From: Solobacterium sp.
Lineage (GTDB): Bacteria; Bacillota_I; Bacilli_A; Erysipelotrichales; Erysipelotrichaceae
DNA: 43,160 bases
Assembly: GCA_024698805.1 (NCBI GenBank)
Contig: JAILQT010000030.1
Coordinates: 1-43,160 of the forward strand
Reading direction: 5' to 3'
Part shown: positions 17,379-26,029 of the stretch, one piece after another
Layout of the letters: the number at the start of each line of letters is the position of its first letter
How positions within the stretch are numbered: the stretch's first letter is position 1
The notes under the pieces: model-generated
Seen by the model: the letters and a program-made list of their open reading frames with translations, nothing else
Databases searched by the model: none
What the model was told of the DNA's origin: nothing
Translations under genes and position numbers: made by a program

Positions 17379-19586
17379 ATGCAGATCATCTATCATGAAC
17401 AAAGCAGGACGTTCCATCTGCGGAACTCTGTCACAAGTTATATCTTCAGGATCATCGATCCGGGATATCCCGTGCACCTGTATTACGGAAAAGCGATACA
17501 TGACAGGGAGGATTTCGACCATCTTCTGGAAGCAGCGCCGCGGCCGATGTCCGTGCTGATCGCAGACGACGGAAGCGAGCTTTCCCTCGAACATCTGAAG
17601 CTCGAATATCCCGTATACGGCACAGGCGACATGCGTCCGCCCGCACTGGATATACGGGCGTCGAACGGCAGCCGCCTGCTCGACCTCCGGTATGAAAGCC
17701 ACCGTATCACGGAAGGGAAGCCGGGCATCCCGGGACTGCCTGCCGTCTATTGTGACGACAGCAGCGAAGCGATGACGCTGCAGATCAGACTGAAGGACGC
17801 AAAGACAGGCCTGGCTGTCATTCTGAACTATACCGTCACGGAATATGCCCCGGCGATGATGCGCAGCGCGGAGATCATCAACGAAGGCACGCAGGAGATC
17901 GTCCTCGAACATGCGATGAGTCTTTCCCTGGACCTGCCGGACCGGGATTATGACATGATCATGCTGACAGGCGCATGGGCAAGGGAAAGAAGCGTAAAGA
18001 GGAACCCGCTTCATGAAGGGGCGCAGTCCATCTCTTCCATGCGCGGTTTCTCCAGCCCGCATTTCAATCCCTTTATTGCACTGTGCCGGAAGAACTGCAC
18101 GGAGACGGAAGGGGAGGTCACCGGTCTCTCGTTCGTCTACAGCGGCAATTTTCTGGCAGAAGCTTACTGCGATACTTACGATACCGTACGCCTGCGCATG
18201 GGCATCCACCCGGATACATTCAAATGGCATCTTGCGCCGCAGGCTTCCTTCCATACCCCGGAAGCTGTCCTGGCATACAGCTGCACGGGACTCAACGGCA
18301 TGTCGCAGATCTTCCATAAACTGTATGCGGAAAGGCTGGTCAGGGGATACTGGCGCGGCAGGCCGAGGCCGGTCCTGCTCAACAACTGGGAAGCGACCTA
18401 TTTTGATTTCGATGAGGCGAAGCTGCTCGGTATCGCGGCGGAAGCGAAGAAGCTCGGCATCGAGCTGTTCGTCATGGACGACGGCTGGTTCACGAACCGG
18501 CGCAATGACCGCAGCGGGCTGGGAGACTGGGAATACGACCCGGAGCGTTTCCCATACGGACTCGGACATTATACGGAAGCGATCCGCGATATGGGCATGA
18601 TGGCCGGCATCTGGATCGAGCCCGAGATGGTCAGCCCCGGCACAAAGATCTTCCGCGAACATCCGGACTGGGTGATCCATGAAGAGGGGAGGCCGATGCA
18701 TCCGGGCAGGCATGAATATGTGCTGAACTTCGCTGACCCGGATGTTGTGCAGTATATATTTGAAAAGCTGGACAGGCTCCTTTCCGAAGGCGGCTTCGAC
18801 TATGTGAAATGGGATATGAACCGTTCGATGAGCGATGTCTTTGCGGCGTCCCTGCCGCACCAGGATGAGCTCATGCACAGGTATATCCTCGGCGTCTATT
18901 CGCTCTATGAGCGGCTTATCCGGAAGTATCCGAAGACCCTTTTTGAATCGTGTGCGAGCGGCGGGGGAAGGTTCGATCCCGGCATGCTGTATTATGCGCC
19001 GCAGTGCTGGACAAGCGACGACACGGACGCATACGAAAGACAGAAGATCCAGTACGGGACTTCCATGGTCTATCCTGTCTCGTCGATGGGCTCACATGTG
19101 TCGGCTGTGCCGAACCACCAGCTCGGACGGACGGTCTCCCTGAAAACACGCGCGGAAACGGCGTATTTCGGTACCTTCGGCTATGAGATGGACGTCTCGA
19201 AAATGACGGAAGACGAAAAAGAGCAGACGAGGCGCCACATTGCATTCATGAAGGCGAACAGGCAGCTGCTGCAGTTCGGTACTTTCTGGCGTCTGAAGAG
19301 CCCGTTCGAATCGAATGAGACGGTCTGGATGACGGTATCGGAAGATAAGACTGAGGCGGTCGTCGCGTATTACCGCTGCCTCCAGCAGATCAACCGGGGC
19401 TTCCGGCGCATCCGCCTGGCAGGCCTGGACCCGGACAGACTGTACCATGTATCCGAACTGGAGATCGATGTCTACGGGGATGAGCTGATGCACACAGGCC
19501 TGATCCTGAGCGACGGCTCCGGCGGCGAACGCGTCAGCGGGACGGATTTCCTCTCCCGGCTGTATATGCTCAGAGCTGTTTCGTAA
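17379..19586 (+). CDS. Alpha-galactosidase, glycoside hydrolase family 36
   Basis: A 735-aa cytoplasmic enzyme (no signal peptide) releasing alpha-1,6-linked galactose from melibiose or raffinose-type sugars, of the usual GH36 length. An N-terminal beta-supersandwich domain (about 1-320) is followed by the TIM-barrel catalytic domain with LLNNWEATYFDF and FVMDDGWF. The nucleophile is Asp479 in KWDMNR. The acid/base Asp lies in the SDDTD motif at residues 546-550, after CASGGGRFDPGMLYYAP. The C-terminal beta domain begins near residue 650. The ATG at 17379 follows GAGG (17369-17372). No sugar transporter or regulator lies next to it, so uptake genes must be elsewhere. A terminator follows. Confidence 0.94.
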   Translation: MQIIYHEQSRTFHLRNSVTSYIFRIIDPGYPVHLYYGKAIHDREDFDHLLEAAPRPMSVLIADDGSELSLEHLKLEYPVYGTGDMRPPALDIRASNGSRLLDLRYESHRITEGKPGIPGLPAVYCDDSSEAMTLQIRLKDAKTGLAVILNYTVTEYAPAMMRSAEIINEGTQEIVLEHAMSLSLDLPDRDYDMIMLTGAWARERSVKRNPLHEGAQSISSMRGFSSPHFNPFIALCRKNCTETEGEVTGLSFVYSGNFLAEAYCDTYDTVRLRMGIHPDTFKWHLAPQASFHTPEAVLAYSCTGLNGMSQIFHKLYAERLVRGYWRGRPRPVLLNNWEATYFDFDEAKLLGIAAEAKKLGIELFVMDDGWFTNRRNDRSGLGDWEYDPERFPYGLGHYTEAIRDMGMMAGIWIEPEMVSPGTKIFREHPDWVIHEEGRPMHPGRHEYVLNFADPDVVQYIFEKLDRLLSEGGFDYVKWDMNRSMSDVFAASLPHQDELMHRYILGVYSLYERLIRKYPKTLFESCASGGGRFDPGMLYYAPQCWTSDDTDAYERQKIQYGTSMVYPVSSMGSHVSAVPNHQLGRTVSLKTRAETAYFGTFGYEMDVSKMTEDEKEQTRRHIAFMKANRQLLQFGTFWRLKSPFESNETVWMTVSEDKTEAVVAYYRCLQQINRGFRRIRLAGLDPDRLYHVSELEIDVYGDELMHTGLILSDGSGGERVSGTDFLSRLYMLRAVS

Positions 19587-19604
19587 AAGTACATGAATAA
19601 ACAG

Positions 19605-19635
19605 GCATTCCGGTCTTCCTGCCGGAATGCTTTTT
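19605..19635 (+). terminator. Terminator after the alpha-galactosidase gene
   Basis: A perfect 9-bp stem GCATTCCGG (19605-19613) / CCGGAATGC (19622-19630), followed by five Ts. Confidence 0.9.
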
Positions 19636-19649
19636 AAGGTTCTCAATGA

Positions 19650-19678
19650 TTCACAGAAGGGTATTGAAAAGGTATAAT
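19650..19678 (+). promoter_or_regulatory. Promoter overlapping the start of the UPF0104 gene
   Basis: TTCACA (19650-19655) and a perfect TATAAT (19673-19678) are spaced 17 nt apart, just after a terminator. The last bases of the -10 box overlap the first ATG of the following gene (19677). Transcription from it should begin near 19685, implying a leaderless or near-leaderless message with translation from ATG 19686 or 19689. Confidence 0.6.
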
Positions 19679-20783
19679 GAAGAATATGATGAAGAAGATC
19701 AGGGCCCTTTTTAAAAATACGGCCTTTAATCTGTTTGTGATATTCGCGCTGTCGGGACTGGTCCTCTATTTTACGATGCGCAATGACGGCGATACGGTCA
19801 TCCGGCTGCTCTCGCAGTCCAGCAAATGGATGCTGGTCTTCCTGGTCGTGATGATGATCGTGGATAAGGCGCTGCTGGGATTAGGCCTGATGCTTGAATG
19901 CCGGCAGACGCATCCGCACTACACCTGGTGGAAGGGATTCGTCAACGCCTATGTGGCCGGTCTTTTCAACAATATCACGCCGGGAGCGTCCGGCGGTCAG
20001 GTGGCGCAGGGGTTCATCTTCCGCAAGCAGGGGATACCTGTTTCCCATTCGGTGGGCATCCTGTGGCTGGATTTCATCGTTTACCAGAGCACGATGTGCA
20101 TCTATGTGCTGCTGCTGATCATCTTCCGTTTCCCGTATTTCTATGCGAATTATTCGGAATTCTTCGTGATCGTGATCTTCGGCTTCCTCATTGCGGCCGG
20201 CATCATCGGCTTCCTTTGGGCACTGGCAAAGATCCCGCCTTTCTATCAATGGCTGACGACGTCGGGGATCCGGCTCGGACATAAGCTGCATCTTGTCAAG
20301 GACATGGACGCGGCGCTGAAGTCACTGGATGAACTGCTGGCGGCTTTCGCCAAGGAGGTCGTCGTCCTCAGCACCCATAAGCCGATGATCGTGCAGCTCG
20401 TGCTCATCACCGTGCTGCGCCTGACGCTGCAGTACAGCATTCCTTACTTCTGCGCGAAAGCACTGCATGTGGATGTATCGCCCGCGCTGCTGTTCAATAT
20501 CATCGCCCTCAGTGCCTTTGTGGCAATGGTCAACGCTTTCCTGCCGATGCCCGGCAGCAGCGGCGGGACAGAGGCTACATTCGTACTGATGTTCTCGACG
20601 ATCTTTACGCGGGGGGACGCTGCCAGCATTATGATCCTGTGGCGTTCCGTCACTTTCTACATGACCCTGCTCATCGGCGGCATCATCTTCGCCTATGCGA
20701 AGACAAGGCCGAATGAGCCGATGGAGGAAGCACTGCCCCGTACATACGCTTCCGAAGCGATGGAACATCTGGAGGAATTATGA
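19677..20783 (+). CDS. Lysylphosphatidylglycerol synthase TM-region/UPF0104 family membrane protein
   Basis: A polytopic membrane protein of 368 aa with about eight hydrophobic segments, related to the flippase half of MprF (LPG_synthase_TM, UPF0104, YbhN-like). The family signature is visible in AGLFNNITPGASGGQVAQGFIF and in the later FLPMPGSSGGTEATF. Such proteins are thought to move lipids across the membrane; the lysyl-transferase half of MprF is absent here. The gene overlaps the downstream glycosyltransferase by 4 nt (ATGA). Glycolipid synthesis and lipid translocation may therefore be linked; this is an inference. The start is uncertain: a good -10 box covers ATG 19677, so ATG 19686 or 19689 (three or four codons later) may be used. 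Confidence 0.88.
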   Translation: MKNMMKKIRALFKNTAFNLFVIFALSGLVLYFTMRNDGDTVIRLLSQSSKWMLVFLVVMMIVDKALLGLGLMLECRQTHPHYTWWKGFVNAYVAGLFNNITPGASGGQVAQGFIFRKQGIPVSHSVGILWLDFIVYQSTMCIYVLLLIIFRFPYFYANYSEFFVIVIFGFLIAAGIIGFLWALAKIPPFYQWLTTSGIRLGHKLHLVKDMDAALKSLDELLAAFAKEVVVLSTHKPMIVQLVLITVLRLTLQYSIPYFCAKALHVDVSPALLFNIIALSAFVAMVNAFLPMPGSSGGTEATFVLMFSTIFTRGDAASIMILWRSVTFYMTLLIGGIIFAYAKTRPNEPMEEALPRTYASEAMEHLEEL

Positions 20784-22789
20784 GAATAGGTTTATTTTCC
20801 GATACATTTCCGCCTGAGATCAACGGTGTGGCCAACAGCACCAGGATCCTGGCGGATTCCTTAAAGAAGAGAGGTCACGATGTTTTTGTCGTGTGCACGC
20901 ATAAGGCACTTGTCGAATCGGAGCTCAGCGAGGACGGCAGGATCCTTCGCCTGGCGGGAATGGAACTGAAATTCCTGTACGGCTACGTCATGACTTCCCC
21001 GTTCCACATGAAGGCAATGGAACAGGTCAAGGCCATGGACCTGGATATCATCCATGTGCAGACGGAATTCGGCGTCGGCATATTCGCGCGGCTGTGCGCG
21101 AAGCATCTCGGCCTGCCGATCGTCAGCACCTACCATACGACGTATGAAGACTATACGCATTATGTGAATTTCCTGCATTCCGAGACGGTCGACCACCTCG
21201 CAAAGAAGGGCGTCGCCTCGCTTTCGAGGATGTACGGCAATTCGACGATCGAAGTCATCGCGCCGTCGCAGAAGACCAAGGAGCTCCTTGAGAGCTACCA
21301 TATCTCCAGAAGGATCAGCGTCATCCCGACCGGGCTGGAACTGGAGCGTTTCTCACCGCTTGCGGGCACGCCGGAAAAAAGGGAGGAGATCCGCAGGGAA
21401 TACGGATTCACCTCCGATGATACGCTTGTCGTCTATGTCGGCAGGCTCGCACAGGAAAAGTCCATGGATATCGTCATCCGGGGATTTGCGAATGCCGTCC
21501 GGCAGGGGATGGATGTAAAACTGCTGATCACCGGGGGCGGACCGGACCTGGAACCGCTCAGGAAACTGACGGAACAGCTCGGCATCTCCGGTACGGTAAA
21601 GTTCTCCGGACCCAAGCCTGCGGAAGAAGTCCCGGATATCTACCGCGCTGCCGACGCGTTCATCTCGGCTTCCCGCTCGGAGACGCAGGGCATGACCTTC
21701 ATCGAAGCGCTTGCCAGCGGCCTGCCGCTGTTCGCAAGACATGACGAAGTGCTTGAGGAACTGCTGATCGAAGGGAAGACCGGCTGGTATTTCGAAGATG
21801 AGAATGACCTGCCCGACCAGCTGCGCAAGCTGACAGGGCGTGAGGAAGAGACGGTGCTGAAGATGCAGGCAGACTGCATTGCACATGCGGCAGGCTATTC
21901 CTGCGAGCAGTTCGCCGAGAGCGTCGAAGCCGTATACAGGCGTGCCGTCAGGGCATACCGCGACCGCTGGCTCGTCGACGATATCGAATACAGGCAGAAC
22001 TATGCGGAACTGACACTGTATTCAAATGAAATGAAAAAAGCGGTGGTGCGCGTGACCACCGATGAGTTCTATGAGCTTTCGATCCATAAGGGCGACAAAC
22101 TGCTGCCGTCCGTCGTCGATGAACTGTTCGCACATGAGACAGGGCTCTCTGCCTATCAGAAAAGCCTGCACCGGATATCCGTCAAGGACAGGACTGTGAA
22201 GGAGATCACGGACTGGCTCACGAAAGAGACACAGTGCACGCCCGAACAGGTCGAAGCCGTTACGAAGAAGCTGCTTGAACAGGGCTATCTCGATGATGAG
22301 CGCTACTGCCGCGAGAAGGTCGCATCCATGCGCAGAAGCGCACACGGCACTGCGGCGATCACACGTGACCTGAAGGAGCGCGGCATCCCGGAAGAGATGA
22401 TCCGTGAAATGACCGGCACGGACGAAGACAGCCGTCAGTATGCCCTGCATTATGCCCAGAGGAAACTGAATGCCAATGCGAACGATTCGATGATGATGGT
22501 CCGCAGGAAGATCGTGACATCCCTGATGCAGAGGGGCTATTCCGCTTCCTTTGCGGAAAGCATCGTGGAAGAACTGGATTTCAGCGAAAGGGAGAATGAA
22601 GAGGAAAACAACCTGGACACATGCGTGCGGAAGGCATATGTCCGTTATTCACGCCGTTACTCCGGCAGGGAACTGCGGGAGCATGTATTCCGCTGGTGTA
22701 TGACAAAAGGATTCCGCAGCGACGATATCAAAGCTGCGTTGGAAAGGATCATGGAAAATGAAGAAGATCAGGGAACTGAAGGAGAATGA
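20780..22789 (+). CDS. Glycosyltransferase (GT4)-RecX fusion protein
   Basis: A single uninterrupted 669-aa frame with two unrelated full domains. Residues 1-400 are a GT-B family 4 glycosyltransferase. They start MRIGLFSDTFPPEINGVANS, as in diacylglycerol glucosyltransferases, with VVYVGRLAQEKSMD and the nucleotide-sugar motif EX7E in ETQGMTFIEALASG (about 301-309). From about residue 413 the chain reads as a complete RecX. It has an N-terminal beta region, then three-helix repeats including LEQGYLDDERYCREKV, HGTAAITRDLKERGIPEEMI and a final WCMTKGFRSDDIKAALE. RecX normally restrains RecA filaments. The fusion joins glycolipid synthesis to recombination control with no obvious logic, and may be structural convenience. 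The start overlaps the UPF0104 stop; the end overlaps yhaM by 32 nt. Confidence 0.88.
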   Translation: MRIGLFSDTFPPEINGVANSTRILADSLKKRGHDVFVVCTHKALVESELSEDGRILRLAGMELKFLYGYVMTSPFHMKAMEQVKAMDLDIIHVQTEFGVGIFARLCAKHLGLPIVSTYHTTYEDYTHYVNFLHSETVDHLAKKGVASLSRMYGNSTIEVIAPSQKTKELLESYHISRRISVIPTGLELERFSPLAGTPEKREEIRREYGFTSDDTLVVYVGRLAQEKSMDIVIRGFANAVRQGMDVKLLITGGGPDLEPLRKLTEQLGISGTVKFSGPKPAEEVPDIYRAADAFISASRSETQGMTFIEALASGLPLFARHDEVLEELLIEGKTGWYFEDENDLPDQLRKLTGREEETVLKMQADCIAHAAGYSCEQFAESVEAVYRRAVRAYRDRWLVDDIEYRQNYAELTLYSNEMKKAVVRVTTDEFYELSIHKGDKLLPSVVDELFAHETGLSAYQKSLHRISVKDRTVKEITDWLTKETQCTPEQVEAVTKKLLEQGYLDDERYCREKVASMRRSAHGTAAITRDLKERGIPEEMIREMTGTDEDSRQYALHYAQRKLNANANDSMMMVRRKIVTSLMQRGYSASFAESIVEELDFSERENEEENNLDTCVRKAYVRYSRRYSGRELREHVFRWCMTKGFRSDDIKAALERIMENEEDQGTEGE

Positions 22790-23711
22790 CAGACTGACGA
22801 TGCCGCTGCTCGTGCAGGACTGCAGGAACGGGACAACGACAAAGGGGGCACCTTATCTGAACCTAGTGCTCCAGGATAACAGCGGCTCGATCGACGGCAA
22901 ATTCTGGGATGTTAAGCCCGAAGCGCGCGAGCTGATCGCTGCCGGCAGGATCATCCGCTTTACCTTCGAGGTGATTTTATACAATAAGAATCTGCAGCTG
23001 CGCATCAACAAGGCCGAACCTTGCAGCCCGGATGAGATCGACTATGATGAATTCGTCATCTCTTCCGGCAGGTCGGAACAGGAGAGGAAGGACAAGACGA
23101 AGTATTTCCTGAACTCCATCAAAAATGAGAATTACAGGAAGCTCGTTAAGGGCATGCTGGAAAAGGTAGGACTGCGGTATTTTTCCTATCCTGCAGCCTC
23201 CAGGATCCACCACAATTTCCTCGGCGGCCTGTCCGAACATTCGATCGGCATGGCGGAGCTGGCAGAAGAACTGTGCAGGCTGTACCCGCAGCTCAACCGG
23301 GACCTGCTGATCTCGGGCATCCTGATCCACGATACCGGCAAGACTGCGGAGATGAGCGGACCTGTCACGACGGAGTATACGCTGGAAGGCAGACTGGAAG
23401 GCCATATCTCGATCGCCAACGGCTGGCTCTCCGAAGTCGCCGCAGAGCTTTCGCTGGAAGACAGCGAGGAAGCGGTCCTCCTGCATCATATGATCCTGTC
23501 CCATCACGGGCATTATGAATTCGGTTCCCCCGTCCTGCCGATGGTGCAGGAAGCGGAAGTGCTTTCCCTGATCGACAACCTCGACGCGAAGCTGAATACG
23601 ATGAAGCAGGCGCTGGATTCCGTAAAGCCGGGTGAATGGACGCTGAAGCTCTTCTCGATGGAGAACAGACAGTTCTACAAACCGAAAAACGGGGAGGACG
23701 TATGCCGCTGA
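22758..23711 (+). CDS. yhaM: 3'-5' exoribonuclease YhaM family
   Basis: A 317-aa nuclease that trims RNA, and in some hosts ssDNA, from the 3' end. An N-terminal OB-fold (residues 1-95, with GAPYLNLVLQDNSGSIDGKFWD) is followed by an HD domain. The metal-binding residues are seen in HHNFLGGLSEHSIGM, ILIHDTGK and LLHHMILSHHG. Length and layout match YhaM/CBF1. ATG 22758 has AAAGGA (22743-22748) 9 nt upstream and lies inside the end of the GT-RecX gene. The stop overlaps the murT start by 10 nt, so the genes are translated together. Confidence 0.94.
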   Translation: MKKIRELKENDRLTMPLLVQDCRNGTTTKGAPYLNLVLQDNSGSIDGKFWDVKPEARELIAAGRIIRFTFEVILYNKNLQLRINKAEPCSPDEIDYDEFVISSGRSEQERKDKTKYFLNSIKNENYRKLVKGMLEKVGLRYFSYPAASRIHHNFLGGLSEHSIGMAELAEELCRLYPQLNRDLLISGILIHDTGKTAEMSGPVTTEYTLEGRLEGHISIANGWLSEVAAELSLEDSEEAVLLHHMILSHHGHYEFGSPVLPMVQEAEVLSLIDNLDAKLNTMKQALDSVKPGEWTLKLFSMENRQFYKPKNGEDVCR

Positions 23712-25012
23712 AACTGAAGCTTGTACAGACCGTGCACAGCATCCTGTCCCGCTTCGGCAGGGGAGGGTCCCTGCCGGGAGAGCTGGCGCTGCGCCTCGAC
23801 CCGGATTTCATAAAGAGATTCCATATGCCGCCGATCGTGGTGCTCGTTACCGGCACCAACGGCAAGACGACGACTTCCAACCTGATCGCGGAATCGCTCC
23901 GGGAAGCCGGCTATAAAGTCATCAACAACCGCAGGGGCGACAACCTGAACGTCGGCATCGCGACGCTGCTGGCTTCCAGCAGCGACAGCAGCTGGAACAT
24001 CCAGGCAGACGCCGCCGTCATCGAGGTGGATGAACTGACGATCTTCCGGCAGTTCCGCAATCTCCATCCGACGCACCTGGTCGTCAACAATTTCTTCCGC
24101 GACCAGCTGGACCGGGCCGGGGAGATGGAAACGATCATCCGCAAGATCCAGGATGTCACGTATGATTTCGAAGGACACCTGATCCTGAACGGGGATGACC
24201 CCAACGTCGTGCGCATTGCGGATACTGCGAAAAAAGCGCATATATGCTTTTTCAGTGTGGGGAAGAACCCGATCAGCCTGAAGGAGACGGATGAAGCCAG
24301 TGAAGGGAAGTTCTGCCCCAGATGCGGCAGACCGCTGAAATATGAATATTACCAGTACTCCCATATCGGCAGGTTCGAATGTGAATACGACGGTTTCGGC
24401 AGGATCGAACCGTATGTATACGTCAGCGATATCAACTACAATGAGAAATACTTCGTATATGAAGGCAGGAAGATCGCTTCCTTCATCAATACGATCTATG
24501 CGGTATACAACTGCGCCGCTGTACTCGCAGTCCTCAAGACGCTCGGCAAGGACCCGATGTGCGCGGACAGGGTGTTCAGTTCCTTCGTCTTGAAAGAGGG
24601 AAGGAACGAAGTCTTCAATCTGTCGAAGCCGTGTACGATCAACCTTGTCAAGAACCCGACAGGTGCCAATGAGGTCATGAAGTATATCACGGCCCAGCCG
24701 GGGGACAAGAACCTGTGCATCTTCCTGAATGACAACGACCAGGACGGCCATGACATCAGCTGGATCTGGGACGCCCATTTCGAAAGACTGGACAAGCCGG
24801 ACATCAAAACGATCGTATGCAGCGGCTTAAGGGCATACGACATGGCGCTGCGTCTGAAATACGAAGGCATGGAAGACAGGATCATCGTCATTGAAGACAG
24901 CACGGAAGCAGTACGCTGGCTGGATAAAGCGGATATGCAGAGCTTTATCATCGCGACATATACGGCACTGCATCCGACCAGGGCGATCCTCAGGAAGGAG
25001 GAACATTCATGA
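23702..25012 (+). CDS. murT: Lipid II isoglutaminyl synthase subunit MurT
   Basis: MurT with GatD amidates the second-position D-Glu of lipid II to D-isoglutamine, which many Gram-positives need for peptidoglycan crosslinking. The 436-aa Mur-ligase-like protein has the ATP-binding P-loop GTNGKTT (51-57), the central ligase core with EVDELTIF, and a C-terminal DUF1727 domain with LNDNDQDGHDISWIWD. The MurT-specific zinc ribbon is present but altered: Cys205, Cys208 and Cys227 are there, while the expected fourth ligand position 230 is Asp. ATG 23702 with GGGGAGGA just upstream is used, because the longer frame from 23636 would overlap yhaM. It overlaps gatD by 4 nt. Confidence 0.95.
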   Translation: MPLKLKLVQTVHSILSRFGRGGSLPGELALRLDPDFIKRFHMPPIVVLVTGTNGKTTTSNLIAESLREAGYKVINNRRGDNLNVGIATLLASSSDSSWNIQADAAVIEVDELTIFRQFRNLHPTHLVVNNFFRDQLDRAGEMETIIRKIQDVTYDFEGHLILNGDDPNVVRIADTAKKAHICFFSVGKNPISLKETDEASEGKFCPRCGRPLKYEYYQYSHIGRFECEYDGFGRIEPYVYVSDINYNEKYFVYEGRKIASFINTIYAVYNCAAVLAVLKTLGKDPMCADRVFSSFVLKEGRNEVFNLSKPCTINLVKNPTGANEVMKYITAQPGDKNLCIFLNDNDQDGHDISWIWDAHFERLDKPDIKTIVCSGLRAYDMALRLKYEGMEDRIIVIEDSTEAVRWLDKADMQSFIIATYTALHPTRAILRKEEHS

Positions 25013-25737
25013 AACTGAAGATGGTATGGATGTATCATGACCTGATGGATCTCTACGGGGATAAAGGCAATACGGAGGTCATCCGCAGAAGATGCGAAAA
25101 GAGGGGCATCGAATGCGTTGTCGATACATGCACGATCGGTGAAGAAGCCGACCTCAGCTCCTATGACCTGTTCTTCCTGGGCGGCGGTGCCGACAGGGAA
25201 CAGTCCCTCATCTTCGAGGACCTGATCTCCCGGAAACAGGACATTGAAAAGGCAATGGAAAGCGGCACGACGTTCCTGCTCATCTGCGGCGGCTACCAGC
25301 TGTTCGGAAAGTATTACAAGGACCAGGACGGCAACATCATCGACGGTCTGGGATTCTTCGATTATTACACGGAGAGCACCGACAGGGACCACCGCTGCAT
25401 CGGCAATATCGCCCTGGAAGTCACGATGGACGGCGATACGTTCAAGGCAGTCGGTTTCGAGAACCACGGCGGTCAGACGAAGAATGTCACCACGCCGCTC
25501 GGCAAGGTCCTCTTCGGCCACGGCAACACCTATAAAAGCGGCTATGAGGGATTTGTCAGGGATAATGTCCTCGCGACGTATATGCACGGACCGCTGCTGC
25601 CGAAAAACCCGATGATCGCCGACAGGATCATCAAAAGGGCACTGAAGCGCAGTTACGGCGATGTTACTCTTGAAAAACTGGACGATACCATCGAGGATAA
25701 GGCCAGGGAAGTCATGTTGAAAAGACTGAAGGTGTAG
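25009..25737 (+). CDS. gatD: Lipid II isoglutaminyl synthase glutamine amidotransferase subunit GatD
   Basis: GatD is the glutaminase partner of MurT, releasing ammonia from glutamine and channelling it to lipid II. The 242-aa class I amidotransferase of the CobB/CobQ-like type has the nucleophile Cys93 in LLICGGYQ and the catalytic His193 in YMHGPLLPKNP. It also has the conserved MDLYGDKGN and FENHGGQT segments. The ATGA overlap with murT fits their obligate complex. A terminator follows 24 nt after the stop, and the surface-protein region begins beyond it. Confidence 0.95.
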   Translation: MKLKMVWMYHDLMDLYGDKGNTEVIRRRCEKRGIECVVDTCTIGEEADLSSYDLFFLGGGADREQSLIFEDLISRKQDIEKAMESGTTFLLICGGYQLFGKYYKDQDGNIIDGLGFFDYYTESTDRDHRCIGNIALEVTMDGDTFKAVGFENHGGQTKNVTTPLGKVLFGHGNTYKSGYEGFVRDNVLATYMHGPLLPKNPMIADRIIKRALKRSYGDVTLEKLDDTIEDKAREVMLKRLKV

Positions 25738-25761
25738 ACTTCGGTCAAACGTCTCAATCAC

Positions 25762-25785
25762 ACGGGGTCATGAGGATCCCGTTTT
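25762..25785 (+). terminator. Terminator after gatD
   Basis: The stem ACGGGGTC (25762-25769) / GATCCCGT (25775-25782) has a 5-nt loop and then Ts. Almost the same hairpin recurs at 34515-34539 before the giant surface protein, so this terminator seems to have been copied with the downstream leader. Confidence 0.75.
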
Positions 25786-25841
25786 CATATGCAGTAAGGA
25801 TTCCGGATGACGCGAAAGAAGAAGTAAACAAAATCACACAT

Positions 25842-26029
25842 TTTGATAAAATTGTGATTTGTTGTGCGGATTATACACGAAAATAAACGGATTTGACAGA
25901 TGGATGATAATTTACGGAATAACAACATTATTATTGATTACAGATGGCTTTGAAAAGAGTCTGTTTTCAATCCTATAGCCCGAAGGCATACCCATGCATT
26001 CATTTTATACACAGAAAGGATTTACGATT
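25842..26029 (+). repeat. Shared surface-gene leader, copy 1
   Basis: Non-coding leader of the first surface-protein gene, closely similar to 31098-31262 and 34592-34781. Conserved blocks are TTTGATAAAATTGTGATTT (also in copy 3), TGCGGATTNTACACGAAAA, GATAATTNACGGAAT and a GAAAGGA ribosome-binding site. A TTGACA is visible, but no convincing promoter pair is common to all copies. A hairpin with TATaGCC (25974-25980) and GGCATA (25985-25990) precedes the start codon by about 40 nt. A second AT-rich hairpin (TGAAAA/TTTTCA) lies just before it. It matches no riboswitch I know. Confidence 0.7.

Noticed and set aside
17274-18878. 534-codon minus-strand frame opposite the alpha-galactosidase
   Set aside because: Antisense shadow of a well-supported GH36 gene.
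25960-25995. Known metabolite riboswitch in the surface-gene leader
   Set aside because: The hairpin is conserved, but the sequence does not match any riboswitch consensus I can recall, such as c-di-GMP classes.
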